Assembly (NCBI RefSeq): GCF_012911005.2
Contig: NZ_WTVS01000001.1
Location: 124,001 to 188,000, forward strand
Origin: Aromatoleum toluolicum
GTDB lineage: Bacteria > Pseudomonadota > Gammaproteobacteria > Burkholderiales > Rhodocyclaceae
Direction: 5' to 3'
DNA: 64,000 nt
Position numbers and translations under genes: made by a program. Of the stretch, positions 37,721 through 49,036 are shown piece after piece (position 1 is the stretch's first letter; the number at the start of each line of letters is the position of its first letter). The notes under the pieces are model-generated. The model searched no databases. It worked only from the letters and a program-made list of their open reading frames with translations, and was not told where the DNA came from.

Positions 37721-40059
37721 CAGACACGCTCCACGCTGATCTCGCCGCACATTGCGCCGAGGGCGGCGGTTGCCGCGTTGGCCGCCGCAACACGCACGCA
37801 GTTCGCCGCGATCGAATCGTCCGCGACGATCAGGACCTCGGCCGCCCCCTGCCCCTGCTTCAGGCGCACCCGCGCGCCCGATTCAACGCCGATCGCGGCA
37901 AGGGTCGCCGCACTCGCGCGCACCACCGGGGCCTTCGCGTCGCGCGTCTTCTGCAGCGACGTGGCGCGTCGCACCAGCGGATCCGCAGCGTAGATCGGCA
38001 CATCGCTGAGCCTTTCGAATCCCGCGGTCGCCTGTCCGGCGAACTTGAACTCGAGGCCATACAGACGATTACCGAGATCCGGACGGTTGCCATCTGCGAG
38101 CGCCTCCGCAGCGACAGCCTCCGAATCGTTCTGATCGAAGCCTTCGAACTCGAGAAGATTTCCGAGAACCCGCAGAACCTTCCAGCCGGGACGGGTATCA
38201 CCGACGGGACGAGCGACTGCGTTGAAGTTCTGCGCACGCCCTTCGCAGTTCACGAAAGTGCCCGAGGTCTCCGTGAACGGAGCGATCGGCAGCAGCACAT
38301 CCGCTGCGGCAAGCAGGGACGGCGACTTGAAGGCCGACAGTGCGATCACCAACGGCGCAGCCTCCAATACGGCCTGCGTCAGTGCCGGGTTCGCAAAATC
38401 CATGTCCGGTTCGGCATTCAGCAGGAGATAGGCCTTGCGGGGCTGCTCCAGCATCTGCCGCGCATTGAGGCCACCAACCAGGGGCACTGCCTTCGCAAGA
38501 TAACCGCCGACACTGTTGGCTGCCTCGCCGATCACGCCGAAAACACCGTCGGTCAGGCGCGCAATTTCCTCAGCGAGCTGCTGAATCTCGCAAGCATATT
38601 CACTCTGCACCGCAAGGTTGCCGAGCCAGACAGCGACTTTGCGGCCGGACGCCAGACTCAGGGCGATCGCACGCGCCTCATCGGACACCGCAGAGGGCAT
38701 GGCCGCGGAAAGATGCTCGGCGACCTTTGCACCCTTCTCGGCCGCGATGACGGCAACCACCTGCAGGAGCACGGGGACGATCGCGGACGGAGCGGCCAGC
38801 ACGCGGTTCTTCATCGGCAACAGCCAATCCTCGGCACTCGCATTGATCGCGCTCACATGCAGGCCGCGCTTGGCCGCCTGCCGCACGCGCTGCGCGAGCA
38901 GCGGCGTGTCCTTGCGCAGGAAGCTGCCAACCACGAGCAGACGGTTGAGACCAGCCACCTCGTTGATGGGCATGCCCAGCCACGGCGCACCTTCGCGGAA
39001 GCCATCTGCACGGAAGTCGCTCTGACGCAGGCGGAAATCGACGCTGTCCGACCCGATGGCACGAGTGAGCTTCTGCAGAAGATAGAGTTCTTCGACCGTC
39101 GCATGCGGCGAAGCCAGCGCGCCGATGGAATCCGGACCGTTCTGCTTGGCCGTCTTGCGCAGACCGTTCGCAGCGAACTCAAGTGCCGTCTGCCAGTCGG
39201 CTTCCTTCCAGACGCCGTCCTGCTTGAGCATCGGGACGGTGAGACGATCTTCGCCGTTGAGACCTTCGTACGAGAAACGGTCCTTGTCGGACAGCCAGCA
39301 CTCGTTGATGTCCTCGTTTTCGAACGGCAGCACGCGCTTGACCACATCGTGCTTGACCTGGACGATCAGGTTCGAACCGAGCGAATCATGCGGGCTCACC
39401 GAACGGCGGCGCGCAAGCTCCCAGGTACGGGCCGAGAAGCGGAACGGCTTCGAGGTCAGCGCACCGACGGGGCAGAGATCGATGATATTGCCGGACAACT
39501 CCGAGTCCACCGTCTTTTCGACGAACGGCATGATCTCGGCATGTTCGCCGCGGAAGGCCTGGCCCAGTTCCATCTGGCCTGCGATTTCCGTTGTGAACCG
39601 CACGCAACGCGTGCAGTTGATGCAGCGGGTCATGTCGGTCGAAACGAGCGGACCGAGGTTCTTGTTCAGAACGACGCGCTTCTCTTCCTCGTAACGCGAC
39701 TGGCTGCCGCCATAGCCGACAGCCAGATCCTGCAATTGGCACTCGCCACCTTGGTCGCAGATCGGGCAATCCAGCGGGTGGTTGATGAGCAGAAACTCCA
39801 TGACGCCCTTCTGGGCCTTCACCGCCTGCTCCGAGCGTGTCCACACCTTCATCCCGTTCGTCACGGGAGTGGCGCACGCGGGAAGCGGCTTGGGTGCCTT
39901 TTCGACCTGAACGAGGCACATGCGGCAGCTCGCCGCGATCGAGAGCTTCTTGTGGTAACAGAAGTGCGGAACGAAAGCACCGATCTTGGTGGCAGCATCC
40001 ATGATGGTGCTGCCATCCTCGACCGTCACCTGCTTGCCGTCGATTTCAATCTCTAGCAT
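37720..40059 (-). CDS. nuoG: NADH-quinone oxidoreductase subunit G
   Basis: A 779-residue iron-sulfur subunit with a molybdopterin-oxidoreductase-like C-terminus that has lost its cofactor role. N-terminal clusters are [2Fe-2S] at Cys34, Cys45, Cys48 and Cys62, and a His-ligated cluster at His94, Cys98, Cys101 and Cys107. Further motifs CINCTRC and DLCPVG follow. The ATG at 40059 shares a base with the nuoF stop; a GTG one codon earlier is possible. Confidence 0.95.
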   Translation of the reverse strand: MLEIEIDGKQVTVEDGSTIMDAATKIGAFVPHFCYHKKLSIAASCRMCLVQVEKAPKPLPACATPVTNGMKVWTRSEQAVKAQKGVMEFLLINHPLDCPICDQGGECQLQDLAVGYGGSQSRYEEEKRVVLNKNLGPLVSTDMTRCINCTRCVRFTTEIAGQMELGQAFRGEHAEIMPFVEKTVDSELSGNIIDLCPVGALTSKPFRFSARTWELARRRSVSPHDSLGSNLIVQVKHDVVKRVLPFENEDINECWLSDKDRFSYEGLNGEDRLTVPMLKQDGVWKEADWQTALEFAANGLRKTAKQNGPDSIGALASPHATVEELYLLQKLTRAIGSDSVDFRLRQSDFRADGFREGAPWLGMPINEVAGLNRLLVVGSFLRKDTPLLAQRVRQAAKRGLHVSAINASAEDWLLPMKNRVLAAPSAIVPVLLQVVAVIAAEKGAKVAEHLSAAMPSAVSDEARAIALSLASGRKVAVWLGNLAVQSEYACEIQQLAEEIARLTDGVFGVIGEAANSVGGYLAKAVPLVGGLNARQMLEQPRKAYLLLNAEPDMDFANPALTQAVLEAAPLVIALSAFKSPSLLAAADVLLPIAPFTETSGTFVNCEGRAQNFNAVARPVGDTRPGWKVLRVLGNLLEFEGFDQNDSEAVAAEALADGNRPDLGNRLYGLEFKFAGQATAGFERLSDVPIYAADPLVRRATSLQKTRDAKAPVVRASAATLAAIGVESGARVRLKQGQGAAEVLIVADDSIAANCVRVAAANAATAALGAMCGEISVERV

Positions 40060-41372
40060 CACGGTCTCACGTAGATTTGGCTGCCTTCATACTGGACTTC
40101 AGGCGGCACTAGACATTTCTTGTTTTCGATGTGGTACTCGAACTCGGAACCGAAGTGCTTGACGAAGCTCTGCACCGGCATCGACGCGGCGTCACCGAGC
40201 GCGCAGATCGTGCGCCCCATGATGTTGCCGGTCACCGAATTCAGGAGGTCGAGGTCGTCCTTCCGGCCGAGTCCGTTTTCGATACGATGGACGACGCGGT
40301 AGAGCCAGCCCGTACCTTCCCGGCAAGGGGTGCACTGGCCGCAGGACTCCTCGAAGTAGAAGTACGACAGTCGCTCGAGCGCCTTGACCATGCACGTCGT
40401 TTCGTCCATCACGATGACGGCGCCGGAACCGAGCATCGACCCCGCTTTCGAGATCGAGTCATAGTCCATCGTGCAGTCCATCATCACGTTGCCCGGAACG
40501 ACGGGCGCCGACGAACCGCCAGGGATCACCGCCTTGAGCTTGCGCCCGCCGCGCATCCCGCCAGCCATCTCGAGCAGCTCGGCGAACGGTGTCCCCATGG
40601 CAACTTCGTAATTGCCGGGACGATTCACATGACCGGATACCGAGAACAGCTTCGTGCCGCCGTTGTTCGCCTTGCCCAGGTTGAGGAAGGCCTCTCCGCC
40701 CATGTTGATGATGAACGGCACGGACGCGAAGGTTTCCGTGTTGTTGATCGTCGTGGGTTTCCCGTACAGACCGTAGCTGGCGGGGAAAGGCGGCTTGAAG
40801 CGCGGCTGGCCCTTCTTGCCTTCGATCGACTCGAGCAGTGCAGTTTCCTCACCGCAGATATAGGCGCCGTAGCCGTGATGGGCGAACAGCTCGAACGAGA
40901 AATCGGAACCGAGGATGTTCTGCCCGAGCAGGCCGGCCGCCCGTGCTTCGGCAAGCGCAGCTTCGAAACGCTCGTAGACCTCGAAGATCTCGCCGTGAAT
41001 ATAGTTGTAGCCCCGCTCGCAACCCATCGCATACGCCGCGATGGTCATCCCTTCGATGACCGTGTGCGGGTTGTAGCGCAGGATATCGCGATCCTTGAAG
41101 GTACCGGGCTCGCCTTCGTCCGAGTTACACGCAAGGTACTTTGCCCCTGGGAAGGAGCGCGGCATGAAGCTCCACTTCAACCCGGTTGGGAAGCCTGCTC
41201 CGCCTCGACCGCGCAGCGAGGAGGCCTTGAGCTCCGCGATGATCGTCTCGGGCGGGATTTTTTCGCTGATGACCTTGCGCAGCGCGGAGTAGCCACCCCG
41301 TGCAACATAGTCCTGCAGCCCCCAGGCGCGATCGCCGTCGACGCCGGCGAGAATCAGTCCGCTTCCGCTCAT
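40059..41372 (-). CDS. nuoF: NADH-quinone oxidoreductase subunit F
   Basis: A 437-residue NADH-oxidising flavoprotein. FMN site [15 protein letters not shown] near 53-67, NADH-binding [18 protein letters not shown], and N3 cluster [13 protein letters not shown] with a later Cys in the CALGD segment. The ATG at 41372 overlaps the nuoE stop (ATGA). It is a homologue of the C-terminal part of hoxF at 24267, but the two are clearly diverged. Confidence 0.95.
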   Translation of the reverse strand: MSGSGLILAGVDGDRAWGLQDYVARGGYSALRKVISEKIPPETIIAELKASSLRGRGGAGFPTGLKWSFMPRSFPGAKYLACNSDEGEPGTFKDRDILRYNPHTVIEGMTIAAYAMGCERGYNYIHGEIFEVYERFEAALAEARAAGLLGQNILGSDFSFELFAHHGYGAYICGEETALLESIEGKKGQPRFKPPFPASYGLYGKPTTINNTETFASVPFIINMGGEAFLNLGKANNGGTKLFSVSGHVNRPGNYEVAMGTPFAELLEMAGGMRGGRKLKAVIPGGSSAPVVPGNVMMDCTMDYDSISKAGSMLGSGAVIVMDETTCMVKALERLSYFYFEESCGQCTPCREGTGWLYRVVHRIENGLGRKDDLDLLNSVTGNIMGRTICALGDAASMPVQSFVKHFGSEFEYHIENKKCLVPPEVQYEGSQIYVRP

Positions 41373-41848
41373 TTGTCTTCCAGCTCCGCGAGGATCTGAT
41401 CGATCTTTTCCTTCGTCATCCAGCTGCACATGTGATGGTTATTCACCAGCAGCACGGGGGCGTCCCCGCAAGCACCCATGCACTCGCCCTCCTTCAGCGT
41501 GAACTTCCCGTCCGGGGTCGTTTCGTTGAAGTCGATGCCGAGCTTTTCCTTGAGGTAATCAGCCGCATGAACACCCCCGGACAGCGCACAGGGGAGGTTC
41601 GTGCACACGGTGATCTTGTGACGCCCAACCGGCTCGAGGTCATACATGTTGTAGAAGCTCGCCACCTCATAGGCCGCAATCGCGGGCATGCCGAGGTAGC
41701 TGGCAACGAACTCGATGACTTCCTTCGGCAGCCAGCCCTTTTCGACCTGCGCGATGCGCAGCGCCGACATCGCGGCGGACTGCTTCTGCTCGGGTGGATA
41801 TTTCGCGATCTCACGATCGATCTGTTGTAGCGATTCCTGACTCAGCAT
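41369..41848 (-). CDS. nuoE: NADH-quinone oxidoreductase subunit E
   Basis: A 159-residue thioredoxin-like subunit with the N1a [2Fe-2S] cluster at Cys82, Cys87, Cys123 and Cys127 (CTNLPC, CMGAC). All four cysteines are present, unlike the matching domain of hoxF. The ATG at 41848 was chosen because it gives the normal family length; the site upstream (GAGTACGAA) is weak. Gap to nuoD is 49 bases. Confidence 0.94.
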   Translation of the reverse strand: MLSQESLQQIDREIAKYPPEQKQSAAMSALRIAQVEKGWLPKEVIEFVASYLGMPAIAAYEVASFYNMYDLEPVGRHKITVCTNLPCALSGGVHAADYLKEKLGIDFNETTPDGKFTLKEGECMGACGDAPVLLVNNHHMCSWMTKEKIDQILAELEDK

Positions 41849-41897
41849 TTCGTACTCGTCTTCCCGGGTTGCCTGCCGACGTTTCAAGACCAAGCGT

Positions 41898-43151
41898 TCA
41901 GCGGTCGATTTCGCCAAACACGACGTCCATGGTTCCAATGATCGCGACGACGTCAGCAATCATGTGACCACGCGCAATTTCGTCCATCGCAGCAAGGTGC
42001 GCAAAGCCCGGCGCACGCATCTTCAGGCGGTAGGGCTTATTCGCGCCGTCGGATACTGCATACACGCCGAACTCGCCCTTGGGATGCTCGACCGCGGCAT
42101 AAACCTCGCCCGCCGGAACGTGCATGCCTTCGGTGAAGAGCTTGAAGTGATGGATAAGCTCTTCCATGTTCGCCTTCATGCGCTCACGCGGGGGCGGCGC
42201 AACCTTGTGATTGTCTGCAATCACGGGACCGGGGTTCTTGCGCAACCAGTCGATGCACTGCTTGATGATGCGATTGGACTGCCGCATCTCCTCCATCCGG
42301 ACGAGGTAGCGGTCATAGCAGTCGCCCGTCTTTCCGACCGGCACATCGAAATCGACCTGGTCGTAGACCTCGTAAGGCTGCTTCTTGCGCAGATCCCAAG
42401 CCACGCCGGAACCGCGCAACATCACACCGGTGAAGCCCCAGGCCTTCGCCTGCTCGGGCGTCACGACCCCGATGCCGACGGTCCGCTGCTTCCAGATCCG
42501 GTTATCGGTCAGCAGCGTCTCGTAATCGTCGCAGTAGCCGTTGAAGCGATTGGTAAAGTCTTCGAGGAAGTCCAGCATCGAACCCTGGCGGCTCTCGTTC
42601 AACTGGCGAACCGTGTTGGCGTTCTTGAACTTGTTGACCTCGTACTGGGGCATGCGGTCAGGCAGATCACGATAGACGCCACCCGGACGGTAATACGCCG
42701 CATGCATCCGCGCACCGGACACCGCTTCATACACGTCCATGAGGTCTTCACGTTCGCGGAACGTGTACAGCACCATCGTCATGGCGCCGATGTCGAGTGC
42801 GTGCGTACCGATACCCAGGAGGTGGTTCAGAATTCGCGTGACCTCATCGAACATCACGCGAATGTACTGCGCACGGATCGGCACCTCGATTCCTAGGAGG
42901 CGCTCGATCGCCATGCAGTACGCATGTTCATTGCACATCATGGACACGTAGTCGAGACGGTCCATGTAGGGCACCGACTGGATCCAAGTGCGTGTTTCAG
43001 CAAGCTTTTCCGTCCCCCGGTGCAGCAACCCGATATGGGGATCGGCGCGCTCGACGACTTCGCCGTCCAGCTCAAGAACCAGACGCAGCACGCCGTGCGC
43101 AGACGGATGCTGAGGACCAAAGTTGATCGTGTAATTGCGAATCTCAGCCAT
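41898..43151 (-). CDS. nuoD: NADH-quinone oxidoreductase subunit D
   Basis: A 417-residue subunit related to the [NiFe]-hydrogenase large subunit but without nickel ligands; it forms the quinone pocket with NuoB. Diagnostic pieces are [15 protein letters not shown] near 8-22 and [10 protein letters not shown] near 43-52. It is separate from nuoC, unlike the fused gene of enterobacteria. The ATG overlaps the nuoC end by 8 bases. Confidence 0.95.
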   Translation of the reverse strand: MAEIRNYTINFGPQHPSAHGVLRLVLELDGEVVERADPHIGLLHRGTEKLAETRTWIQSVPYMDRLDYVSMMCNEHAYCMAIERLLGIEVPIRAQYIRVMFDEVTRILNHLLGIGTHALDIGAMTMVLYTFREREDLMDVYEAVSGARMHAAYYRPGGVYRDLPDRMPQYEVNKFKNANTVRQLNESRQGSMLDFLEDFTNRFNGYCDDYETLLTDNRIWKQRTVGIGVVTPEQAKAWGFTGVMLRGSGVAWDLRKKQPYEVYDQVDFDVPVGKTGDCYDRYLVRMEEMRQSNRIIKQCIDWLRKNPGPVIADNHKVAPPPRERMKANMEELIHHFKLFTEGMHVPAGEVYAAVEHPKGEFGVYAVSDGANKPYRLKMRAPGFAHLAAMDEIARGHMIADVVAIIGTMDVVFGEIDR

Positions 43152-43749
43152 GGCCGACATCCCCGTAATTCTCTTCGCGCACGATGCGCGGCGTGTTTTC
43201 GCGCGGCTCGACCGTAACGGGCTGATAGACAACCCGACCCTGCTCCGCGTCGTAGCGCATCTCGACGTACCCGGTGACCGGGAAATCCTTGCGGAATGGA
43301 TGACCGACAAAACCGTAGTCCGTCAGGATCCGCCGCAGATCCGGGTGACCCGAGAACATGATTCCGTACAGATCGAAGGTCTCACGCTCGTACCAGTTGG
43401 CGCTCGGCCAGACACCGACGACGGATTCGAGCACCGGAAAATCGTCGTCAGCCGCGAAGACCTTCACGCGCAGACGCCAGTTCTTCGCAACCGAAAGGAG
43501 ATGGACGGCAACCGCAAAGCGCTTTCCACCCCAGGCGCCATTCCCGTACGTCGAATAATCGAGACCGGACACATCGATCAGTTCTTCGAAGCACAGATCC
43601 GCGTGATCACGCAGGCTCTGAGCAACGCCGAGATAATCTTCGGGCGCAACGTCGATGGTCACCTCACCACGATCGACCACAATCGACCGCAACTTGTCAC
43701 CCAGGACCTCTTGCAGGGCCTGGCTCAGACGCTCAAGCTTGGGACTCAT
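43144..43749 (-). CDS. nuoC: NADH-quinone oxidoreductase subunit C
   Basis: A 201-residue peripheral-arm subunit. The family signature is [29 protein letters not shown], seen here as [10 protein letters not shown] and [12 protein letters not shown] near 120-145. It lies 14 bases after nuoB and overlaps nuoD. Confidence 0.95.
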   Translation of the reverse strand: MSPKLERLSQALQEVLGDKLRSIVVDRGEVTIDVAPEDYLGVAQSLRDHADLCFEELIDVSGLDYSTYGNGAWGGKRFAVAVHLLSVAKNWRLRVKVFAADDDFPVLESVVGVWPSANWYERETFDLYGIMFSGHPDLRRILTDYGFVGHPFRKDFPVTGYVEMRYDAEQGRVVYQPVTVEPRENTPRIVREENYGDVGHG

Positions 43750-43763
43750 AGATGAACCATCCG

Positions 43764-44240
43764 TCAGCGCGCGATGGTATTCGTGCGCTTGATCTTGTTT
43801 TGGAGCTGAATGATGCCGTAGAGCAGCGCTTCAGCCGTAGGCGGACAACCCGGGACGTACACGTCGACCGGCACGATGCGATCACAGCCGCGCACGACCG
43901 AGTACGAGTAATGGTAGTAGCCACCACCGTTGGCGCACGACCCCATCGAGATGACCCAGCGCGGCTCGGCCATCTGCTCATACACCTTGCGCAGCGCCGG
44001 CGCCATCTTGTTGCAGAGAGTCCCCGCCACGATCATCAGGTCCGACTGCCTCGGACTGGGCCGAAACACGACACCAAAGCGATCGAGATCGTAACGAGAA
44101 CAACCCGCATGAATCATCTCGACCGCACAGCAAGCCAGACCGAAGGTCATCGGCCAGAGGGACCCCGTGCGAGTCCAGTTGATTACTGCATCGAGCGAAG
44201 TAGTTACAAACCCTTCGCGAAAGACGCCCTCAATACTCAT
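43764..44240 (-). CDS. nuoB: NADH-quinone oxidoreductase subunit B
   Basis: A 158-residue subunit with the N2 [4Fe-4S] cluster next to the quinone site. The tandem cysteines are in LACCAVEM near 35-42, with further ligands in GSCANGGG near 99-106 and [10 protein letters not shown] near 129-138. It starts 3 bases after the nuoA stop. Confidence 0.96.
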   Translation of the reverse strand: MSIEGVFREGFVTTSLDAVINWTRTGSLWPMTFGLACCAVEMIHAGCSRYDLDRFGVVFRPSPRQSDLMIVAGTLCNKMAPALRKVYEQMAEPRWVISMGSCANGGGYYHYSYSVVRGCDRIVPVDVYVPGCPPTAEALLYGIIQLQNKIKRTNTIAR

Positions 44241-44243
44241 GCA

Positions 44244-44618
44244 TCACTCCCAGTCGAGCGCACCGTTTTTCCACTCGACGACATAACCGATGACCAGCAC
44301 GGCGATGAAAACCATAACCGAACCGAAGACGAACCATGCAACCTGACCGGCCGCAATGAATTCCTGGAACACCGTCGCCCACGGAAAAAGAAAGGCGATT
44401 TCGAGATCGAAAAGTATAAAAAGGATCGCGATGAGGTAATAACGCACATCGAACTTCATGCGCGCATCTTCGAATGCCTCGAAGCCACACTCATACGGAG
44501 ACAGCTTTTCGCTGCCGGGACGATAGGGCGCGACGAGCCGCCCAAGGATGACAGGAACAAGGCCGAAACCAAGCCCCACGAGGATGAACATCAGAACAGG
44601 AAAGTAGTTTTCCAGCAT
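44244..44618 (-). CDS. nuoA: NADH-quinone oxidoreductase subunit A
   Basis: A 124-residue three-helix membrane subunit and first gene of the complex I operon. The family element [20 protein letters not shown] near 41-60 is present. The ATG at 44618 gives MLENYFPVL at the N-terminus, as usual; a longer in-frame start would reach into the tRNA terminator. The nuo promoter must lie in the 60 bases between this start and that terminator, or upstream through it. Confidence 0.95.
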   Translation of the reverse strand: MLENYFPVLMFILVGLGFGLVPVILGRLVAPYRPGSEKLSPYECGFEAFEDARMKFDVRYYLIAILFILFDLEIAFLFPWATVFQEFIAAGQVAWFVFGSVMVFIAVLVIGYVVEWKNGALDWE

Positions 44619-44677
44619 TGCGTGACACCCCGTCTTAAATTCAGATTGTTTTAGTTTTTTTATTAATCCACTGCATG

Positions 44678-44699
44678 AAAACGCCCGCTTTCGCGGGCG
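44678..44699 (-). terminator. Intrinsic terminator downstream of tRNA-Leu
   Basis: A 7-base perfect stem (CGCCCGC/GCGGGCG, loop TTTC in plus-strand order, 44682-44699) followed on the minus strand by TTTT. It lies between the tRNA and nuoA, so it separates the secG/tRNA transcript from the nuo operon or meters read-through into it. Confidence 0.75.
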
Positions 44700-44710
44700 A
44701 TTCAGTGTTC

Positions 44711-44795
44711 TGGTGCCGACGGTGAGACTCGAACTCACACGGCTTTCGCCACCACCCCCTCAAGATGGCGTGTCTACCAATTTCACCACGTCGGC
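44711..44795 (-). tRNA. tRNA-Leu (anticodon GAG)
   Basis: An 85-base cloverleaf on the minus strand. The acceptor stem GCCGACG pairs with CGTCGGC and CCA is encoded at 44711-44713. The anticodon stem CCATC/GGTGG encloses loop TTGAGGG with anticodon GAG (reads CUC/CUU). The long variable arm TGGCGAAAGCCG marks a class II tRNA, as expected for leucine. It sits between secG and nuoA. Confidence 0.95.
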
Positions 44796-44857
44796 ACGTT
44801 CGTTACAGCTAGAAATTATACGACCTTTCCCGTATCCCGCAAAGACCCGAGGGGAAC

Positions 44858-45217
44858 TTATTTCGGGATCGACTGCGCCTTCGAGTCGCCCGCCGCACCA
44901 GCAGGGGCCGCATCCCCAGCGGACGCCGGCGCGGTCACGGCAGCATCCTGCATGACACTGGAAGGTTTAACTGCCTTGCCGTTACTGAGGTAGCTGAGCC
45001 CAAGGCTCGTCAGGAAAAATACCGCCGCGAGTATTGCCGTGGTGCGACTGAGGAAATTCGCCGAACCGGAGGACCCGAACACGCTGCCCGACGCCCCACC
45101 GCCGAACGCTGCACCCGCATCAGCCCCCTTGCCATGCTGCATCAGAACCAGAGCAATGATGCCAAGCCCCACCAACACATGAATGGTCAGGACAATAGAA
45201 AATAAGTAATTGCTCAT
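44858..45217 (-). CDS. secG: Preprotein translocase subunit SecG
   Basis: A 119-residue membrane protein of the SecYEG translocon. It has two hydrophobic helices (about 5-26 and 54-75) joined by the conserved [21 protein letters not shown]-like segment, of which [10 protein letters not shown] is diagnostic. The C-terminal 35 residues are Ala/Pro-rich and not conserved. It is 30 bases downstream of tpiA. Confidence 0.93.
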   Translation of the reverse strand: MSNYLFSIVLTIHVLVGLGIIALVLMQHGKGADAGAAFGGGASGSVFGSSGSANFLSRTTAILAAVFFLTSLGLSYLSNGKAVKPSSVMQDAAVTAPASAGDAAPAGAAGDSKAQSIPK

Positions 45218-45247
45218 AATATGACCCTGTTTTGAATCTCAACTGCC

Positions 45248-45997
45248 CTACGCGACCGTTGCCGCTCGACAGATTTCAAGAAAGGACTGCGCATCAAGCG
45301 AAGCCCCACCGATCAAGCCACCATCTGCGTCCGGCAAACCGAACAGCCCGTTCGCCGTCTCGGGCTTCACACTGCCGCCATAAAGGATGCGAATCCGCTC
45401 GGGAGCGGAGAGATGGCGCGCCAGCCAACGCCTGACGAATCCCAGCACCGCCTGAACCTGCTCGACGGTCGCAGCGCGACCGGTGCCGATCGCCCAGACC
45501 GGCTCGTAAGCCAGAACGATACGCTGCAGCAACTCGGGCGACAGATTAGCCGCAAGCGCGTCCAGTTGCCGCAGGAGCACCTGCTCCGTCACCCCGGACT
45601 CACGCTCGGCCAGCGTCTCGCCGATGCAGACGATGGGTACAATCCCGCCATCGAGTGCTGCAGCAGCCTTGCGGGCAACTACCGTATCGGACTCGCCATG
45701 CAACGCCCTTCGCTCGGAATGGCCGACAATTACAAGTCGGACACCCCAATCGGCAAGCATCGTGACGCTGACATCGCCCGTGTAGGCGCCATCGTGGAAT
45801 TCGCTCACATCCTGAGCGCCGAGCACCACAGCGCTGCCACTCAGGATTTCTCCGACCTGTGAAAGATATGCAAACGGCGGACATACCGCGACGTCGACGC
45901 CCGCGGGCATGGCGCCCAGAAACTGGTCCAGCAGAGCACTGTTACGCGCACGGTCGCCGTTCATCTTCCAGTTACCGACGACTAGCTTTCGTTTCAT
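45248..45997 (-). CDS. tpiA: Triosephosphate isomerase
   Basis: A 249-residue TIM-barrel enzyme that interconverts dihydroxyacetone phosphate and glyceraldehyde 3-phosphate. Active-site residues are in NWKMNG (Lys12), VIVGHSERR (His near 94) and AYEPVWAIGTG (Glu near 165); the phosphate loop YGGSVKPE is near the C-terminus. It is the first gene of the tpiA-secG-tRNA group. Confidence 0.96.
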   Translation of the reverse strand: MKRKLVVGNWKMNGDRARNSALLDQFLGAMPAGVDVAVCPPFAYLSQVGEILSGSAVVLGAQDVSEFHDGAYTGDVSVTMLADWGVRLVIVGHSERRALHGESDTVVARKAAAALDGGIVPIVCIGETLAERESGVTEQVLLRQLDALAANLSPELLQRIVLAYEPVWAIGTGRAATVEQVQAVLGFVRRWLARHLSAPERIRILYGGSVKPETANGLFGLPDADGGLIGGASLDAQSFLEICRAATVA

Positions 45998-46191
45998 GCA
46001 CCGCGCCCCAGCGAAATTTTTCGATTGTAACGTGAGGCCTCATCGAGGTAAAGAAAGGCTGGGAGAACCGTGACCGACGGGGGCCACTGGAAGGCCCCCT
46101 CTTCTCGCGACATACACCCTGGCGATTCCATGTCTTCGGGACCGTCGTTCGCCAGAGTCGGTGAGTGCCGGACGAGGTCCCGCCCGCGCAC

Positions 46192-47082
46192 CTAGCCGAA
46201 GCGGCCGGTGATGTAGTCTTCGGTTTCCTTGCGCGTCGGATTGACGAAGATCTGGTTGGTTTCGCCGAACTCCATCAACTCGCCGAGATACATGTATGCC
46301 GTGTAGTCGGACACGCGGGCAGCCTGCTGCATGTTATGCGTGACGATGAGGATCGTGACCTTGTCCCGCAGTTCGTGGATCAGCTCCTCGATACTGGCGG
46401 TCGCGATCGGATCGAGCGCCGACGTCGGCTCGTCGAACAGCAGCACCTCGGGCTGGGTGGCGAGGCAACGCGCAATGCACAGTCGCTGCTGCTGGCCACC
46501 CGACAATGCCGTGGCCGGATCATGCAGTCGGTGCTCGACCTCCGACCACAAGGCCGCGCCACGCAGCGCCTCCCGCACCTGGTCGTCGATCGCCGAGCGA
46601 TTGCGCTCACCCCGGATGCGCAGGCCGTAGGCAACGTTCTCGTAGATCGACTTCGGGAACGGGTTGGGCTTCTGGAAGACCATGCCGATGCGCATGCGCA
46701 CTTCGATGGGATCGACGGCCGGATCCAGCAGGTTGGTATTGTCCGGATGCAGCCGGATCGTCCCTTCGTAGCGATTGCCCGGATAGAGATCGTGCATGCG
46801 GTTGAAAGTCCGCAGGAGCGTTGATTTGCCGCATCCGGATGGTCCGATCAGGGCGGTCACGCGCTTCTCATGCACGGGCATGCTGATCGACTTGAGCGCC
46901 TTGAAATCGCCGTAATAGAAACTGAAATTCTCCACGGAAGCCTTCACGGGCACTCCGCTCCCGATCCGCGCCGTTGTCTCGGGGGAGTTCAGGCTCCGCG
47001 CCGCGCCTGCGGCAGCATCAGGCTGCACTTGAGTGTCCGCGGCAGTTTGTTCGCTCATTCGCATCGTAGCAACGCTTACCAT
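46192..47082 (-). CDS. pstB: Phosphate ABC transporter ATP-binding protein
   Basis: A 296-residue ATPase that energises phosphate uptake. Walker [10 protein letters not shown], signature LSGGQQQRL and Walker [14 protein letters not shown] are all present. A GTG/ATG choice at the N-terminus is uncertain: ATG 47082 has AAGGA upstream and overlaps the pstA stop by 7 bases, while ATGs at 47064 and 47058 lack a clear site. The first 40 residues are a non-conserved extension. No phoU gene follows. Confidence 0.94.
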   Translation of the reverse strand: MVSVATMRMSEQTAADTQVQPDAAAGAARSLNSPETTARIGSGVPVKASVENFSFYYGDFKALKSISMPVHEKRVTALIGPSGCGKSTLLRTFNRMHDLYPGNRYEGTIRLHPDNTNLLDPAVDPIEVRMRIGMVFQKPNPFPKSIYENVAYGLRIRGERNRSAIDDQVREALRGAALWSEVEHRLHDPATALSGGQQQRLCIARCLATQPEVLLFDEPTSALDPIATASIEELIHELRDKVTILIVTHNMQQAARVSDYTAYMYLGELMEFGETNQIFVNPTRKETEDYITGRFG

Positions 47083-47999
47083 TTGATGTCCTTGCGCACG
47101 TGGTAACGAATCCAGATAGAGACCGCATTCATCGCCAATGTCATGAGGACGAGGATAAAACCGGCTGCCGCAGCGTTTTGCTGGAAAGCCTCTTCCGGAC
47201 GCGAAGTCCAGTTGAACATCTGGATCGGCATCACGGTAAAACCCGACGTCAGCCACTCGAAGTTCACCCAGGGGAACTCAGGACCGACGGGCGACTCCGG
47301 GAGGAACGCGATGAAGGTCAGCGCTCCGATGGTGATGATGGGAGCCGTCTCGCCTATGGCCCGCGACATGCCGATGATGACTCCGGTCATGATACCCGGC
47401 AGTGAATAAGGCACGATGTGGTCGCGGGTCACCTGCCAACGCGTCGCACCCAATCCGTAGGCCGCCTCGCGGATGTGCAAGGGAATCGAACGGATCGATT
47501 CGCGGGTCGCCACGATGACCACGGGGAGGATGAGGAGACCGAGCGTCAGACCCGCAGAGAGGATGCTTTGCCCGAACCCGAAGGTGTACACGAACACCCC
47601 GAGCGCCAGCAGGCCATACACGATCGACGGCACACCGGCGAGGTTGGTCACATTGATCTCGATGATATCGGTGAGCAGGTTCTTCGGCGCGTACTCTTCG
47701 AGGTAGATGCCCGAGGCGACGCCCAGCGGGACGGCCGACACCGCAGTGACGAGCATCACGAGCAACGAGCCCACCCACGCCGACAAGATCCCTGCCTGTG
47801 CGGCACGCCGCGAAGGGAAGTTCGTGAAGAACTCGGGGGTGATGCGCTCCCAACCGGCGAAGGCCATCTGCGCGAACAGCGCAACGAAGGTCAGAACACC
47901 GATAAGCAGGGCAACGAGGCCGGCAACCGCGAACAGCAGTTCGAGGCGCTTGTTGCGCCGGATGATCTTTCTGATCAGGGGAATGTCTTCTGCTTTCAT
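47076..47999 (-). CDS. pstA: Phosphate ABC transporter permease
   Basis: A 307-residue inner-membrane permease with about six helices. The EAA-type loop for PstB contact is in [24 protein letters not shown] near 177-200. It pairs with PstC. Spacing to pstC is 10 bases. Confidence 0.95.
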   Translation of the reverse strand: MKAEDIPLIRKIIRRNKRLELLFAVAGLVALLIGVLTFVALFAQMAFAGWERITPEFFTNFPSRRAAQAGILSAWVGSLLVMLVTAVSAVPLGVASGIYLEEYAPKNLLTDIIEINVTNLAGVPSIVYGLLALGVFVYTFGFGQSILSAGLTLGLLILPVVIVATRESIRSIPLHIREAAYGLGATRWQVTRDHIVPYSLPGIMTGVIIGMSRAIGETAPIITIGALTFIAFLPESPVGPEFPWVNFEWLTSGFTVMPIQMFNWTSRPEEAFQQNAAAAGFILVLMTLAMNAVSIWIRYHVRKDIKW

Positions 48000-48009
48000 G
48001 CTGTTCTTC

Positions 48010-48969
48010 TCAATACGCTTCGCGGTACCGCCGCCGCACGACGTGCCCGACGAGATTCAGGGCAAGCGTCATGAGCATCAGGCTCAGGCCGGCCGCGAAG
48101 ATCGACTGGTAGCCGATGGAACCATGCGGGAGATCGCCCAGTGCGACCTGCACGATGTAGGCGGAGATCGTCTGCGCCGGCTCGAGCGGATTCACCGTGA
48201 AGTTGGGCTGCATGCCCGCCGCCACCGCCACGATCATGGTTTCTCCCACGGCACGCGAAATTCCGAGGATGTATGCAGACAGGATGCCCGACAAAGCCGC
48301 GGGGAAGACCACCCGAAACGCCGTCTGCAGCCTAGTCGCCCCCATGGCATACGAACCTTCGCGCATGCTCATCGGGACCGCGCGCATGGCGTCCTCGGCG
48401 AGTGAGCTCACGTATGGAATGATGGCGATCCCCATGACGATGCCGGCGCCGAGCATGTTGAATCCCGACAGTTCCGGCATGAGCAGTTGCAGCATCGGAA
48501 TGACTACCATCAGGGCAAAGTACCCGTACACGATGGTGGGAATGCCCCCGAGCAGTTCGAGGAAGGGCTTGACCAATTCACGCACCGTCGGGCGGGCGAA
48601 TTCGGAAAGATAGATCGCGATCGTTGTTCCCAGCGGTATCGCCACGATGAGCGCTACGGCAGAGGTGGTCAGCGTGCCCGCAAGCAATGGCAGGATCCCG
48701 TAGCGCGGCTCGGCGAACAGCGGCGTCCACATCGTGTCAGTGAGAAAGGACCAGATCGACACGGTGCCGAAGAAATTCACAGACTCGCTTACCAGCACCC
48801 AGATGATGCCGACCGTCGTGAGGACCGAGACGAACGCAGCGCCCAGAAGCAGGAGCTCGATCAGGCGCTCCTTGAAGTGGCGCAGCGCCTTCTTCGCAAG
48901 CCGGTCGCTGACGGACAGCGGACCGTGAGGCACGAGTGCGGCGGCACCGCCGGAATTGGTTTCTTGCAT
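48010..48969 (-). CDS. pstC: Phosphate ABC transporter permease
   Basis: A 319-residue permease with a charged N-terminus (about 1-40) and six or so helices. GGIPTIVYGYFAL near 140-152 and the coupling loop GSYAMGATRLQTAFRVVFPAALSG near 205-228 fit PstC. The ATG at 48969 was preferred to an earlier in-frame codon because it gives the usual length and starts after the pstS-pstC hairpin. Confidence 0.95.
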   Translation of the reverse strand: MQETNSGGAAALVPHGPLSVSDRLAKKALRHFKERLIELLLLGAAFVSVLTTVGIIWVLVSESVNFFGTVSIWSFLTDTMWTPLFAEPRYGILPLLAGTLTTSAVALIVAIPLGTTIAIYLSEFARPTVRELVKPFLELLGGIPTIVYGYFALMVVIPMLQLLMPELSGFNMLGAGIVMGIAIIPYVSSLAEDAMRAVPMSMREGSYAMGATRLQTAFRVVFPAALSGILSAYILGISRAVGETMIVAVAAGMQPNFTVNPLEPAQTISAYIVQVALGDLPHGSIGYQSIFAAGLSLMLMTLALNLVGHVVRRRYREAY

Positions 48970-48992
48970 TGGACGCCTACAGACGACAAAAG

Positions 48993-49019
48993 GGTACCCA
49001 GGCGGAACGCCCGGGCACC
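48993..49019 (-). promoter_or_regulatory. Intercistronic hairpin between pstS and pstC
   Basis: On the minus strand GGTGCCCGGGC pairs over all 11 positions (two G-U) with GCCTGGGTACC, loop GTTCC, followed by CTTTTG. The short U-tract makes it a weak terminator or an mRNA-stabilising structure. Such a hairpin after pstS would give more binding protein than permease. Confidence 0.6.
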
Positions 49020-49036
49020 GCAACCTTCAGATACGA

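Noticed and set aside
40059-41372. nuoE/nuoF as a recent duplicate of hoxF
   Set aside because: Motifs are shared only at the family level; overall sequences are clearly diverged and operon contexts differ.
46079-46099. Intrinsic terminator after pstB
   Set aside because: A 7-base inverted repeat (GGGGGCC/GGCCCCC) exists, but neither strand has a T-run after it.
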